Part shown: positions 26,017 to 36,454 of the stretch, in pieces
Layout: each line of letters begins with the position of its first letter
Position numbering within the stretch: the first letter of the stretch is position 1
Source: Roseivirga ehrenbergii
GTDB taxonomy: Bacteria; Bacteroidota; Bacteroidia; Cytophagales; Cyclobacteriaceae
Length of the DNA: 64,000 nt
Assembly (NCBI RefSeq): GCF_001593005.1
Contig: NZ_LQZQ01000001.1
Location: 62,001 to 126,000 of the forward strand
Direction of reading: 5' to 3'
Program-made: the position numbers and the translations under genes
The notes under the pieces: generated by a model
Seen by the model: the letters and a program-made list of their open reading frames with translations, nothing else
Database searches by the model: none
Told to the model about the DNA's origin: nothing

Positions 26017-29000
26017 TTATCGTTGGATCAGGATTTTCTTGCGGGCAAGTTTGGCTCCATCCTGAACAACGATGGTATGCATACCTTCTGGCATTTTTCG
26101 CACATCAATGGTTAGTTTATTTGTAGCTTCTGTGAGCACTTTCATCACCAGTTGTTTTCCGGAATTATCTACCATTTGAACTTTTGTTCCTTTTCTCAAG
26201 GTTTCGTCAAACTCTAAATAGACGTAGTCTGAACTTGGTATTGGATAAACATTCACCGCCAAAGTATACAATACGTCTTCAATGCCTGTAATAATCACCT
26301 CTTCTGCTACTGAGGTGGCTGAACAGTTGTTCGTATTGCTTATGACAACGCTATAGTTACCCGATTCTGTCGGGCTAAAGCTATTACCAGTTGCTTCGTC
26401 AATATTCACCCCATCTTTCATCCATTGGTAACTTAGTCCAGTAATAGCGGTTACAGAAAGTACATTGTCTGTGTTTGTAATTACTGGTACAGCCAAGGCA
26501 TCAAATACCGTTGCACTGACTGGCACTCTGAGTTTCGATTCTGTTCCGCTGACCACTCCTGCTACATAAAATGTTGATGATGTTTGAAGATCAACTGTAT
26601 AAGTTGCTTCGCTAGAAAGTGAACTTCCACCCAGCGGTGCAGCATACCATTTATAACTATCGGCTCCTGCTGCTGATAAACTCACAGAACCTGACCCACA
26701 ATTACTTCCATTAGTGACAGTAACATTTGGCGCCAACACCTTGATTGGTATGTCAATCGTTTTGGTATCTACTCCTCCATTGGCTGTGCCACCATCATCT
26801 TGAACGGTTACCTGAATTGTTCCCGTGCCCTCTTGATCTGTCTCTGTTTCAAAAGTCAATAAGGCTGTGGTTTTGTCGGCACTTAAAGTCACGCTATTTG
26901 ACTTAATTACACCAGACTTTGTCGAAGTAATGGTGATTGTTTGATTTGCGTCCTCCCCTGCGCTCAAGTCTGTGAGGGTAATACTCAGGCTTCCCAAGTT
27001 TTTCACCACCTGTATTTCAGCATAAGCATCAATTGTTGGCGCTTCGTTTACATCTGTTACAGTAACCATAAACTCCTTTTGATAGGTCGCATTATGGTTA
27101 TCAGTAACAAGTACAGTAACCGTATAGCTGGCCTTTTCCTCAAAGTTGAAGCTACTGCTGGCATATAGTTTAGCATCTGTAATGGTAAACGAACCATTGT
27201 CTGTAGTGCCAGTAGGCAAACTATACCGATGTGTATCAGTCGGGTTTTGGTCAGTTACTGAAAGCTCACCAATCAAAGTAGCTTCGGCTGAATTTTCAAA
27301 AATAGTATTGGCGGAAAGCGCCATTGCCTCTGGAGCAATATTTATAATGGCCAGTTCAGCAGTAGCCACTTTGGCGTAGTTACGCTCATCGATAACAGCC
27401 TCTAAAGCATAAGTTCCTACGGCAGATGGCGCACTTGTTTGTCCCGCATATGTAAGCGTGAAATTAAGCCCTGATGGCACAGTAGTGACCGTGACAGGTT
27501 TTGCTTCTCCGGTGTTAATGAAACTCAATGCGCCAAACTCGATGGATGCTTCTGCCTTGGCGATATTCACCTCGAAACTTGTAGTAATCATCCCTCCTCT
27601 TGTATCCGTTGCTTTTAAGGTTAAGGTGGTAGTTCCTGCATTAACTACTGACAGCTTAAGAAGCCCATCTGCTGAATTGATAACAGAAGTAACTACAACA
27701 GAATTATCCGAGTTGGTAACCACTTCATAAGTCAACTCTGAATCTGAATTTTCTGCATCAGAGAAGTAATCGAACAAAGCAATATCCATGGTTTTATCTA
27801 CCGCAAAGATTTCTTCAACATTTGGTATGGTAGTTACTGTAGGTAGTGTGTTTGGTTGACTCATACCCAGTGGTATTTGATAAGTAACCTCATCTCCAAT
27901 TCCATCATTCAGCCTAAAAGTCAACTCTGTTATGCCTTCAATATCCTCAGGAGGAGTTCCCATTAGAGTATATTCATAGGAATATTTAATCAATCTAACT
28001 GCACTTGAGGTCTGATCAGCAAGTAGAAATGATCCATAGTTAAGAGAAGAAATATCCATAGCAGTACGCCATCCCATATTGGATAAATCACCATCGACAT
28101 GATCCCTCACCACCATTCTGCTCAGGGTTAGTTTCCCATACTCATCATAACCCTCCAAAAACTGATCCTTTAAACTTATAAAGCCCCCTAAGCCATCCAG
28201 ATGAAAGTGTATTAGGGATCCCCGAAGCACGGGACTTTGTGCTGTTGGAAAAATAGTTTCAACTACTCCATTTCTTAACCTTCTTAATTTAGCTTCAAAC
28301 CCTTCATAAACTATCAAATCTCCTTTACTGTTAAGTCTTATTTTCTTCAACAACTGAAACCCTGAACTCAAATATGGACCATCTACTGATGTAGATAATC
28401 CACCAGCATAAGTTGTTACGAGCCCAGAAGAGCTAACATGCTTAATTTTACGGGAGTCAACATCAGCCACAAAAAGACCATCCTTGCCATCAGAAATAAA
28501 ATCAGCTATCACCTTAAACCTCGCTTGATCTCCTTGACCATCAACATCACCTGGAGCTTTGTCAACTGCTCCAACGAATAAAGTAAGCTCACCATCCTTA
28601 AACTCAAATATTCTGCTGTAATCTGAAACAAATAATCTACTCCCCGAAAACCTAATCCATGCAAATTCAATTATGTTAAGGGCATTCTTATTTTGAATTG
28701 TATATAGAGTCTTTATTTCTTCTCCATCAAATACTCTGAGATACCTCCCATCTATGAAATAGTAATTATCTTCATTGTCTATAGCTACACTTCGCAAAAA
28801 ATAGGTGCCAGTTGCATTTTGTAAGTTACCGTCTTTACCAGTCCCATAAGACCTTGAGTCATCATCGAGGTTTAACTTAAAGATGGTGGTTGCTTCCATC
28901 TTAACTGTCTTATTCAAACTAAGCCAATCTGGTAGGTTGTCAACCTGAAGACTTACCGGATCACCATCATCGTCTTTAATGGACAAATTCAACTCTATGA

Positions 29001-29115
29001 GAGTGGCTTCCTTTACTTGAATCTCATCAAGGTCTAGCTTTGGTAAACTATTGGTTTGAGATTGACTAAAAGTACAAATTAAAATTCCGATTAGACTGAT
29101 TAATAAAACCCTCAT
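26017..29115 (-). CDS. Large secreted multi-domain protein with type IX secretion signal
   Basis: 1032 residues from the ATG at 29115; the longer frame to 29151 begins with TTG and spoils the signal peptide. A signal peptide (MRVLLISLIGILICTFSQSQ) is followed by an Ig/cadherin-like start (LDEIQVKEATLIELNL). An NHL/beta-propeller-like region (ADVDSRKIKHVSSSGLVTTY), cadherin-like repeats, an MBG-type domain (VTTVPSGLNFTLTYAGQ) and Ig-like domains come next. The last 75 residues (VYPIPSSDYVYLEF ... KILIQR) form a type A sorting domain for the T9SS. The protein should be exported and possibly bound to the cell surface, perhaps in adhesion or glycan binding. Direct repeats flank the gene. Confidence 0.87.
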   Translation of the reverse strand: MRVLLISLIGILICTFSQSQTNSLPKLDLDEIQVKEATLIELNLSIKDDDGDPVSLQVDNLPDWLSLNKTVKMEATTIFKLNLDDDSRSYGTGKDGNLQNATGTYFLRSVAIDNEDNYYFIDGRYLRVFDGEEIKTLYTIQNKNALNIIEFAWIRFSGSRLFVSDYSRIFEFKDGELTLFVGAVDKAPGDVDGQGDQARFKVIADFISDGKDGLFVADVDSRKIKHVSSSGLVTTYAGGLSTSVDGPYLSSGFQLLKKIRLNSKGDLIVYEGFEAKLRRLRNGVVETIFPTAQSPVLRGSLIHFHLDGLGGFISLKDQFLEGYDEYGKLTLSRMVVRDHVDGDLSNMGWRTAMDISSLNYGSFLLADQTSSAVRLIKYSYEYTLMGTPPEDIEGITELTFRLNDGIGDEVTYQIPLGMSQPNTLPTVTTIPNVEEIFAVDKTMDIALFDYFSDAENSDSELTYEVVTNSDNSVVVTSVINSADGLLKLSVVNAGTTTLTLKATDTRGGMITTSFEVNIAKAEASIEFGALSFINTGEAKPVTVTTVPSGLNFTLTYAGQTSAPSAVGTYALEAVIDERNYAKVATAELAIINIAPEAMALSANTIFENSAEATLIGELSVTDQNPTDTHRYSLPTGTTDNGSFTITDAKLYASSSFNFEEKASYTVTVLVTDNHNATYQKEFMVTVTDVNEAPTIDAYAEIQVVKNLGSLSITLTDLSAGEDANQTITITSTKSGVIKSNSVTLSADKTTALLTFETETDQEGTGTIQVTVQDDGGTANGGVDTKTIDIPIKVLAPNVTVTNGSNCGSGSVSLSAAGADSYKWYAAPLGGSSLSSEATYTVDLQTSSTFYVAGVVSGTESKLRVPVSATVFDALAVPVITNTDNVLSVTAITGLSYQWMKDGVNIDEATGNSFSPTESGNYSVVISNTNNCSATSVAEEVIITGIEDVLYTLAVNVYPIPSSDYVYLEFDETLRKGTKVQMVDNSGKQLVMKVLTEATNKLTIDVRKMPEGMHTIVVQDGAKLARKKILIQR

Positions 29116-29330
29116 TAGTTGAAATAAATATTTAAGAGCAAAATAAACCAATTCCTTATTTACTCAATAGATAACAATTAAAAAAAACACATTTATATAA
29201 AAAAAATTTGGGCAAACTATCTTCCCTGCTTGAAAATTGACACGAATTTTGGATGATCATTGATAGAAACACAACTGTTGGAAGTTAGTTAACACTATTG
29301 TAGGACGGACCTCATGAGGATACAACAAAA

Positions 29331-29360
29331 AATCCCCAGCCTATTGCTAGACTGGGGATT
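29331..29360 (-). terminator. Terminator of the sdhCAB operon (29-bp repeat, copy 2)
   Basis: AATCCCCAG (29331-29339) pairs perfectly with CTGGGGATT (29352-29360), and inner CTA/TAG pairs extend the stem. Read from the minus strand, the hairpin follows the sdhB stop by 22 bp and is followed by a T-run (TTTTTTGTTG). The core is shared with 25959-25987. Confidence 0.85.
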
Positions 29361-29381
29361 AATTATTAAGTCAAATTATCT

Positions 29382-30155
29382 TTACTTCTTATCCGCTGTA
29401 AAACTAGCGCTCATGTATTCACGGTTCATACGTGCTATATTATCTAAGCTAATGCCTTTAGGGCATTCCACTTCGCAAGCTCCCGTATTAGAGCAGTTAC
29501 CAAAACCTTCATCATCCATTTGTTGTACCATATTGAGTACACGCTCTTTAGCTTCTACTTTACCTTGAGGAAGTAGTGCAAACTGTGATACTTTGGCAGA
29601 AACAAATAGCATGGCCGAAGAGTTTTTGCAAGAAGCTACGCAAGCTCCACAGCCAATACAAGTAGCCGCATCAAAAGCCTTATCTGCATCTGCTTTTGGA
29701 ATTGGAATAGCGTTAGCATCTTGAGTGTTTCCTGAAGTGTTCACACTCACAAAACCACCAGCCGCCATAATGCGATCAAAAGCGCCTCTGTCTACTACTA
29801 AATCCTTAATTACAGGGAATGCTTTAGCTCTCCATGGCTCGATGTAAATCGTTTCACCATTTTTAAACTCACGCATATGTAGTTGGCAAGTAGTAATCTC
29901 TCTACCTGGCCCATGAGCTTCTCCATTAATATACATTGAGCAACTACCGCAAATACCCTCTCTACAATCATGATCAAAGGCAACTGGGTCTCCCCCATCG
30001 TTGATCAATTTTTCATTGAGAATATCCATCATTTCAAGGAAAGAGCTATCTGGCGAAATATCAGATACCTGATAGGTTTCCATTTGGCCTTTCACTTTAT
30101 CGTTCTTTTGTCTCCAAACTTTCAGTGTAAGATTCAATCCGTTTGCTGTTGACAT
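29382..30155 (-). CDS. sdhB: Succinate dehydrogenase/fumarate reductase iron-sulfur subunit
   Basis: 257 residues with all three cluster sets. [20 protein letters not shown] holds the [2Fe-2S] ligands, with the fourth Cys in [24 protein letters not shown] contributes to the [4Fe-4S] and [3Fe-4S] clusters; [16 protein letters not shown] completes them. The subunit passes electrons between the flavoprotein and the membrane cytochrome b. It is the last gene of the sdhC-sdhA-sdhB operon. The neighbouring menA fits a menaquinone-linked enzyme. The ATG at 30155 and the order are standard for Bacteroidota. Confidence 0.97.
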   Translation of the reverse strand: MSTANGLNLTLKVWRQKNDKVKGQMETYQVSDISPDSSFLEMMDILNEKLINDGGDPVAFDHDCREGICGSCSMYINGEAHGPGREITTCQLHMREFKNGETIYIEPWRAKAFPVIKDLVVDRGAFDRIMAAGGFVSVNTSGNTQDANAIPIPKADADKAFDAATCIGCGACVASCKNSSAMLFVSAKVSQFALLPQGKVEAKERVLNMVQQMDDEGFGNCSNTGACEVECPKGISLDNIARMNREYMSASFTADKK

Positions 30156-30183
30156 ATTTTCTGATTCTTAAATTCTCAATTAA

Positions 30184-32193
30184 TTATTTGTATGAACGGG
30201 TCTTGAGCTCGATGTTCTCGTAGTTTAAAGGCTCTTTATGCAACACAGCATCTGCTGGTTCTCCTTTATACTCCCAAGCTGAAACATGCGTAAAGTGTTC
30301 ATCATCACGCATGGCTTCACCTTCTTCAGTGCTATACTCTTCACGATAATGACCTCCGCAAGACTCTTCTCTCAAAAGGGCATCTCTAGCAAATAGCTCA
30401 CCCAATTCAAGGAAATCGGCCACACGACCTGCTTTCTCTAATTCAGGATTCATACTATCAGCACTACCCGGCACTTTCACTTCTTTCCAGAACTCCTCAC
30501 GGATTTCTTTAATCTCAGCAATTGCTTCGGTTAAGCCTTTGGCGTTTCTAGCCATACCTACTTTATTCCACATTACTTTACCCAAGCGCTTGTGGAAATA
30601 GTCTACCGATTTTGTTCCTTTATTATTGATAAAGAAATCAATTCTGTCGGTTACTTCTTTTTCTGCCGCTACAAACTCTGGTAAGTCAGTAGAAATCTCA
30701 CCTGTTCTAATATCGTTGGCCAAGTAATCACCAATGGTATACGGTAATACAAAGTAACCATCGGCCAAACCTTGCATTAGAGCAGAAGCACCAAGACGGT
30801 TGGCACCGTGATCTGAGAAGTTTGCTTCACCAATGGCATAGCAACCTTCAATCGTGGTCATTAAGTTATAATCAACCCAAACACCGCCCATGGTATAGTG
30901 CACTGCTGGGTAAATTTTCATTGGCGTTTTGTATGGATCATCGGCAGTAATCTTCTCATACATTTGGAAAAGGTTACCATATTTTTTCTCAATTACATCA
31001 ACCCCCAACTCTCTGATTTTGGTCTCAGAAGCATTGTGGATATGTTGAATATTCGCTTGTTCTTTTCCGTAACGCATGATTGCGGAAGAGAAATCCAAGT
31101 AAACTGCCTCACCCGTTTCGTTTGTTCCTACACCATAACCCGCATCACAACGTTCTTTCGCTGCTCTTGAGGCTACGTCTCTTGGTACTAGGTTGCCGAA
31201 TGAAGGATACCTTCTTTCTAGGTAGTAATCTCTATCTTCTTCAGCAATCTGAGTTGGTTTCAATTTACCAGCTCGAATAGCCTCAGCATCTTCTTTCTTT
31301 TTCGGAACCCAAATTCTTCCATCATTTCTCAATGACTCTGACATCAATGTCAGTTTAGACTGCTGATCTCCGTGCTGAGGAATACAAGTTGGGTGGATTT
31401 GAGTATAACAAGGGTTAGCGAAGAACGCTCCTTTTTTGTGTACTTTCCAACCTGCCGAAACGTTTGAACCCATTGCATTGGTAGAAAGGAAGAATACGTT
31501 TCCGTACCCTCCAGACGCAATTACTACAGCATGAGCAGAATGTCTTTCGATTTCTCCGGTCACTAAGTTTCTAGCAATAATACCTCTGGCTTTTCCGTCT
31601 ACTTTCACAATGTCCAACATCTCATGACGGTTGTACATTTTGATTTTTCCTTTGCCAATTTGGCGTGACATGGCTGAATAGCAACCCAAAAGCAACTGCT
31701 GACCTGTTTGCCCTTTAGCATAGAATGTTCTTGAAACTTGAACGCCACCAAAAGATCGGTTATCAAGCAACCCTCCATAATCTCTTGCAAAAGGAACGCC
31801 TTGGGCCACACACTGGTCAATAATATTGGCAGAAACTTCTGCTAAACGGTAAACGTTGGCTTCTCTCGATCTGTAATCGCCCCCTTTAACGGTGTCGTAA
31901 AACAATCTGTAAGTAGAGTCACCATCGCCTTGATAGTTTTTAGCTGCATTAATACCACCCTGAGCTGCAATAGAGTGCGCTCTTCTAGGTGAATCTTGGT
32001 AGCAGAATGCTTTAACGTTATAACCCAACTCGGCCAAACTTGCAGCAGCAGAACCACCTGCAAGTCCAGTCCCCACTACGATTACATCAATAGCACGTTT
32101 GTTAGCTGGGTTTACAAGCTTAATATGATTTTTATAGTTAGTCCATTTGTCTTGAATAGGACCTTCTGGAATCTTAGAATCTAATTTCGTCAT
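30184..32193 (-). CDS. sdhA: Succinate dehydrogenase/fumarate reductase flavoprotein subunit
   Basis: 669 residues, the length of the Bacteroidota/Bacillus-type enzyme with an extended C-terminus. [20 protein letters not shown] is the FAD-binding loop. [16 protein letters not shown] includes the histidine that covalently binds [17 protein letters not shown] and [19 protein letters not shown] line the dicarboxylate and FAD sites. The subunit oxidises succinate to fumarate, or the reverse under low oxygen. It sits between the cytochrome b and iron-sulfur genes with gaps of 13 and 28 bp. Confidence 0.97.
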   Translation of the reverse strand: MTKLDSKIPEGPIQDKWTNYKNHIKLVNPANKRAIDVIVVGTGLAGGSAAASLAELGYNVKAFCYQDSPRRAHSIAAQGGINAAKNYQGDGDSTYRLFYDTVKGGDYRSREANVYRLAEVSANIIDQCVAQGVPFARDYGGLLDNRSFGGVQVSRTFYAKGQTGQQLLLGCYSAMSRQIGKGKIKMYNRHEMLDIVKVDGKARGIIARNLVTGEIERHSAHAVVIASGGYGNVFFLSTNAMGSNVSAGWKVHKKGAFFANPCYTQIHPTCIPQHGDQQSKLTLMSESLRNDGRIWVPKKKEDAEAIRAGKLKPTQIAEEDRDYYLERRYPSFGNLVPRDVASRAAKERCDAGYGVGTNETGEAVYLDFSSAIMRYGKEQANIQHIHNASETKIRELGVDVIEKKYGNLFQMYEKITADDPYKTPMKIYPAVHYTMGGVWVDYNLMTTIEGCYAIGEANFSDHGANRLGASALMQGLADGYFVLPYTIGDYLANDIRTGEISTDLPEFVAAEKEVTDRIDFFINNKGTKSVDYFHKRLGKVMWNKVGMARNAKGLTEAIAEIKEIREEFWKEVKVPGSADSMNPELEKAGRVADFLELGELFARDALLREESCGGHYREEYSTEEGEAMRDDEHFTHVSAWEYKGEPADAVLHKEPLNYENIELKTRSYK

Positions 32194-32206
32194 GGCTACT
32201 TATGAA

Positions 32207-32881
32207 TTAAAGAGCAGTTAGATGATGATACAGCGCAATGAAAATAAAACCCGCAGGAATTATGATGGCGTATAGCGTACCCAATTTTTTAATAGCAGGC
32301 GTATATTTGCTATGCCTTGCCCCTACAGACTGAAATGCCGATTGGAAACCGTGCATCAAATGAAGTGACAAAAACACGAAACTTAAAGCGTATAATCCTA
32401 CCCTCAATGGGTCATGAAATTTCTCTACCATTTCGCCAAAGTACCTCGTAGAGTCTTCTGGCAACACCTCGATATACTTATGCGATATTTCTGGAATCCA
32501 GAAATCGTAGAAGTGGAGACACAAAAAGAGAAAAATTACAAAACCTGAGTAAATCATGTTTCTCGAAAACCACGTAGAGTTTTCGCTTCCTTTATTCATC
32601 GCATACTTAATAGCACGTGCATTTCTGTTTTTAATCTCCAAAACAAACCCCATTACGAAGTGATAAATCACACCGAAAATAAGTACGGGCTGAAGAGCGA
32701 ACTGCACCAACACGTTAGTTCCCATGAAATGAGAAATTTCATTAAAAGTTTTTTCACTCAGTACTGAGGTGAAATTGATAATGAAGTGTTGAAGTAAGAA
32801 GATAACTAGAAAAAGGGCTGAGAGTGCCATGGCAAACTTTCTGCCAATAGAACTCGTAAAGGTTTGTTTTAACCAGCTCAT
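32207..32881 (-). CDS. sdhC: Succinate dehydrogenase cytochrome b subunit (five-helix, type B)
   Basis: 224 residues with five membrane helices. Histidines that could bind two hemes lie in the helices: FLLQHFIINF, GVIYHFVMGF, LFLCLHFYDFW and LHLMHGFQSAF. This is the single-anchor diheme cytochrome b of Bacteroidota and Bacillus enzymes, which reduces menaquinone. It is the first gene of the operon and has a well-formed promoter (32910-32940). No separate SdhD is expected or present. Confidence 0.93.
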   Translation of the reverse strand: MSWLKQTFTSSIGRKFAMALSALFLVIFLLQHFIINFTSVLSEKTFNEISHFMGTNVLVQFALQPVLIFGVIYHFVMGFVLEIKNRNARAIKYAMNKGSENSTWFSRNMIYSGFVIFLFLCLHFYDFWIPEISHKYIEVLPEDSTRYFGEMVEKFHDPLRVGLYALSFVFLSLHLMHGFQSAFQSVGARHSKYTPAIKKLGTLYAIIIPAGFIFIALYHHLTAL

Positions 32882-32909
32882 TAATTTATTAAAGATTAAA
32901 TTTGGTAGC

Positions 32910-32940
32910 CAAAGTTAAGTTTGCAATCGTTAGTAATCAA
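32910..32940 (-). promoter_or_regulatory. Promoter of the sdhCAB operon
   Basis: On the minus strand, TTG (32940-32938) and TAACTTTG (32917-32910) match the Bacteroidota -33/-7 consensus with a 20-bp spacer. Transcription would begin near 32905, about 25 bases before the sdhC ATG. Confidence 0.65.
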
Positions 32941-33064
32941 ATGGCTCTTTTATTTGAATACATTCTAAATTAGAAACTCGCGGGGTAAACAGATTGTAAA
33001 GTTTTTTTGTTCAGAAGTATAAGTTATTAATGATATTGCGTTAAAGCAGAAACCAAGGTATTGC

Positions 33065-35917
33065 ATGGGGTTACAGAGAAAAACATTCTTTATCATTTCA
33101 TTTTTATTATTAGCCTGTGTACAAGCTTGGGCTACCCACATAAGAGCTGGTGAAATCACAGCCGTTAGGATTTCACAAACAAGCCTAAAATTTAGGTTCA
33201 CTATTGTTATTTATTCTGATACAGGCTCTCCAATACAAGTTGCCGATGGTGGTATTATTAATTTTGGTCAAGGCAGAACCATTGGTTCTTTGCAAGGAGG
33301 AAACCGCCAAACAATCGAAGACGCTTCAGTCAATTTTGAAGAAAGGTCTATTGGCAATGAAACGGCCATGACCGTAATAGAAATCGAACACACTTTTGAT
33401 GGCCCTGGAGTCTATGTAGTTAGTTATACAGAACAAAACCGTAATGATGGTATTCTGAATATCAATGGAGGAAGCTCTAAACAAGTACCTTTTCACATTG
33501 AAACGGTACTGAGAATTGACCCAGGACTAGATGTTAATGCCACACCTCAATTAACTATTCCCCCTATTGATCGCGGATGTATTGGGGCTAGGTTTACACA
33601 TAACCCAGGGGCATACGACCCTGATGGAGATAGCTTGGCTTACAGAATGGTAAATCTCTTGCAAGACAGAGGCGTGGAAGTAAGTGGTTATGTGCCATTG
33701 AATGATCCTTCGATAACAACATTAAGAGAGGATGGGGGAAGCCCTGCCAAATTTGAGATTGATCCGATTACAGGCACTTTTACCTGGGACGCTCCTATGG
33801 TTGCAGGAGAATACAATGCAGCCTTTATAGTTGAAGAATGGCGCTATTCTGAAATCACTGGAGGATATGAGCTACTCGGTTATGTAACACGTGACATGCA
33901 GATTCTCATAGAAGACTGTGACAATGAAAGACCTGAATTAGAAATACCTGCGGACACTTGTATTGAAGCAGGCGCGATATTAGAAGCAGTAATCAGAGGT
34001 ACCGATCCTGACAATAATAAAGTGTTAGTCGAAGCTTTTGGCGGTGTTTTCGATTTAAACCCAAATGCCGCACAATTCACCCCTGAACCATCATTCAGAC
34101 AACAGCCAGCCGACCATGCATTTAGCTGGCAAACCGACATTTCTCATGTAAGAAGAAGACCTTACGAAATTCAATTTAAAGTGTCAGACAAACCAACAGA
34201 CCCTGATGCTCCTTCGCTAACAGAGTTTGCCACTTGGTATGTAACCGTTGTGGCGCCAGCGCCTACAGGCTTAAATTCCGCAATTGCCAATGCCCGCTCT
34301 ATTCAGCTAACATGGGATAATTATGTTGGAAGAAACTTTAACCCGGTAATGAAAATTTACCGAAGAGTAGACAGTTTCGACTTCGATCCTGAAAACTGTA
34401 ACCTCGGAATTCCTGATGGTTCGGGCTATGAATTAATAGACCAAGTACCTATCAATCAAACCAATTATGTCGACACAAATGATGTAAGGCCTGGTGTGAA
34501 TTATTGTTATAGAATTGTAGCAGAATTTCCGCTGCCGAAGGGTGGAACAAGCTATGCCTCTATAGAAACGTGTGCACTTATTCCACTTGATGTTCCTGCA
34601 ATCACAAATATTTCCGTAGAAGAAACGGACATTACAAATGGAGAAATGTTTGTAAAATGGACATCTCCTCTCGAAATAGACCAAGTGCTTTTCCCTCCTC
34701 CATTTAGGTATGAATTAATTAGATATCAAGGATTTACGGGAACTGCTGGACGTACACTAGTAACATCTACAACCGATACTACTTATACTGACACAGGACT
34801 GAACACGCAAGAAATTCCGTATCACTATCAAGTTCGTTTTTACGATTCTGGTGATAATTTAATCGATAGCTCTTCTGTCGCATCTTCAGTTTGGCTTAGT
34901 GCTTTAGGTCTTGTTCAAGCCGTTGAGTTGAAATGGGAAGCCAATGTACCTTGGACGAACAAAGTACAGGAGTACCCTTATCACTATATCATGCGAAACC
35001 GTACGGATGCTGCGGCCACTGATGAAAATAATTTCGTATTAATTGACAGTGTTAAAGTAACCAATAGTGGCTTTATCTATTTTGACGATGGCAGTTTTAA
35101 TAATACTCCTTTATTTGACGACCGAGAGTATTGCTACATTGTAACCACACAAGGAAGCTATGGCAATGACCTAATTCCTTCACCTTTGATTAACGATTCT
35201 CAAAAACTATGCATTCAACCCAATGATAATGTGGCCCCAGAAGAACCAGAAATTGAGATTCCAGATGGTGCGGAAGAAATAGATGGCTTAATCGTATTAG
35301 ATAGTCCGAACTGTGGCGACTTAGAAAACCTTGGTTGTGCTTTTAGCAATTTTTCAAACACGCTTACTTGGAATGCTAATGACGTTGACGGAGACATTGC
35401 CAGTTATAATATTTACTTCTCACCTTCAGGTGCTGAAGGAACATTCACTTTGGTAGGAAATTCAAGAGACGCTAGCTTTACCCACACGGGCCTTAGTTCT
35501 TATAAAGGCTGTTATAGAGTCAGTTCTGTAGATCGTTCTAACAACGAAAGCAGCCTAAGCGCACCTGTGTGCTTTGACAACTGCCCTAATTATGAATTGC
35601 CAAACACCTTTACTCCAAATGGTGACGGCCTTAACGATACCTTCAGGGCTTTTGACAGACCAAATGGAAAATGTCCTCGTTTTGTGAAAAACATTGAATT
35701 TAAAGTTTTCAGCCGTTGGGGCGGACAAGAGATTTATAGTTACAGTACTCAAAGCGCAGTTGAACCTAATTACTTTATTGATTGGGACGGAAGAGACAAT
35801 AGTGGTAAAGAGTTACCAGAAGGTACTTATTACTATCAAGCGATAGTAACATTCGATGTCTTCAACCCTAAAAAAGAGACAATGGAGTTTAAGAACTGGG
35901 TGAAAATTGTACGGTAG
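33065..35917 (+). CDS. Secreted FN3-type protein with CHU_C (T9SS type B) sorting domain
   Basis: 950 residues. A signal peptide (residues 1-23) is followed by THIRAGEITAVRI, a start typical of secreted Bacteroidota proteins with polycystin-like repeats. Cadherin/PKD-like segments (CIGARFTHNPGAYDPDGDS) and fibronectin type III-like domains (SARSIQLTW-type strands, CYRVSSVDRSNNESSLSAPV) come next. The last 95 residues (YELPNTFTPNGDGLNDTF ... KNWVKIVR) are the gliding-motility-associated CHU_C domain, a type B secretion signal that often relies on PorP/SprF. The protein should be surface-exposed, possibly an adhesin. No adjacent PorP/SprF gene is present. Confidence 0.92.
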   Translation: MGLQRKTFFIISFLLLACVQAWATHIRAGEITAVRISQTSLKFRFTIVIYSDTGSPIQVADGGIINFGQGRTIGSLQGGNRQTIEDASVNFEERSIGNETAMTVIEIEHTFDGPGVYVVSYTEQNRNDGILNINGGSSKQVPFHIETVLRIDPGLDVNATPQLTIPPIDRGCIGARFTHNPGAYDPDGDSLAYRMVNLLQDRGVEVSGYVPLNDPSITTLREDGGSPAKFEIDPITGTFTWDAPMVAGEYNAAFIVEEWRYSEITGGYELLGYVTRDMQILIEDCDNERPELEIPADTCIEAGAILEAVIRGTDPDNNKVLVEAFGGVFDLNPNAAQFTPEPSFRQQPADHAFSWQTDISHVRRRPYEIQFKVSDKPTDPDAPSLTEFATWYVTVVAPAPTGLNSAIANARSIQLTWDNYVGRNFNPVMKIYRRVDSFDFDPENCNLGIPDGSGYELIDQVPINQTNYVDTNDVRPGVNYCYRIVAEFPLPKGGTSYASIETCALIPLDVPAITNISVEETDITNGEMFVKWTSPLEIDQVLFPPPFRYELIRYQGFTGTAGRTLVTSTTDTTYTDTGLNTQEIPYHYQVRFYDSGDNLIDSSSVASSVWLSALGLVQAVELKWEANVPWTNKVQEYPYHYIMRNRTDAAATDENNFVLIDSVKVTNSGFIYFDDGSFNNTPLFDDREYCYIVTTQGSYGNDLIPSPLINDSQKLCIQPNDNVAPEEPEIEIPDGAEEIDGLIVLDSPNCGDLENLGCAFSNFSNTLTWNANDVDGDIASYNIYFSPSGAEGTFTLVGNSRDASFTHTGLSSYKGCYRVSSVDRSNNESSLSAPVCFDNCPNYELPNTFTPNGDGLNDTFRAFDRPNGKCPRFVKNIEFKVFSRWGGQEIYSYSTQSAVEPNYFIDWDGRDNSGKELPEGTYYYQAIVTFDVFNPKKETMEFKNWVKIVR

Positions 35918-35956
35918 TCGTTGAAACTTTAATGAACCTCAAACTGTCTCAATGGT

Positions 35957-36373
35957 ATGCAAACAACTATAAACAATCAAGAACACGATATTTTGCTTTT
36001 TGATGGTGTTTGTAACCTCTGTAATAGCTCTGTCAATTTTATTATTGACAGAGACCCTAAAAAGCATTTTAAGTTTGCTGCACTTCAATCCGATTTTGGC
36101 CAATCAAAACTGAAAGAATTGGGCTTTAATCAAGAAGAATTCGACAGTTTGGTATTGCTCAGTAACGGTAAGGTTTATCGAAAAAGTTCAGCCGCACTGC
36201 GCATTGCCAAAAAGCTGAACGGACTCTGGCCGTTGCTCTATATTTTCATTCTTATTCCTCCTTTTATCCGACATGGCATTTATGACATTATCGGAAAAAA
36301 TCGCTATAAATGGTTCGGAAAGCAGGATTCTTGCCGAATGCCTACTCCTGAATTAAAGCAAAGGTTTATTTAA
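35957..36373 (+). CDS. DCC-family thiol-disulfide oxidoreductase (DUF393)
   Basis: 138 residues. ILLFDGVCNLCNSSVNFI holds the signature DxxCxxC motif (Cys near residues 21 and 24). FKFAALQSDFGQ and SSAALRIAKKLNGLWP are the other family-conserved segments, ending in a hydrophobic patch (LLYIFILIPPFIR). The domain resembles thioredoxin, with a redox-active CxxC. Function is undefined in bacteria; a role in membrane-associated thiol redox is inferred. It stands between the CHU_C protein and fabD. Confidence 0.9.
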   Translation: MQTTINNQEHDILLFDGVCNLCNSSVNFIIDRDPKKHFKFAALQSDFGQSKLKELGFNQEEFDSLVLLSNGKVYRKSSAALRIAKKLNGLWPLLYIFILIPPFIRHGIYDIIGKNRYKWFGKQDSCRMPTPELKQRFI

Positions 36374-36454
36374 ACCTAGCTGCTTAATTCCTTCAACTTT
36401 TGGTTGACAAGCAAAGTAGAATTAGTTTTGCCTTCTCAAAAAATCAGATCATTC

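Noticed and set aside
29310-29319. Palindrome CCTCATGAGG upstream of the secreted-protein gene
   Set aside because: A single 10-bp palindrome with no repeat partner or regulator nearby; probably chance.
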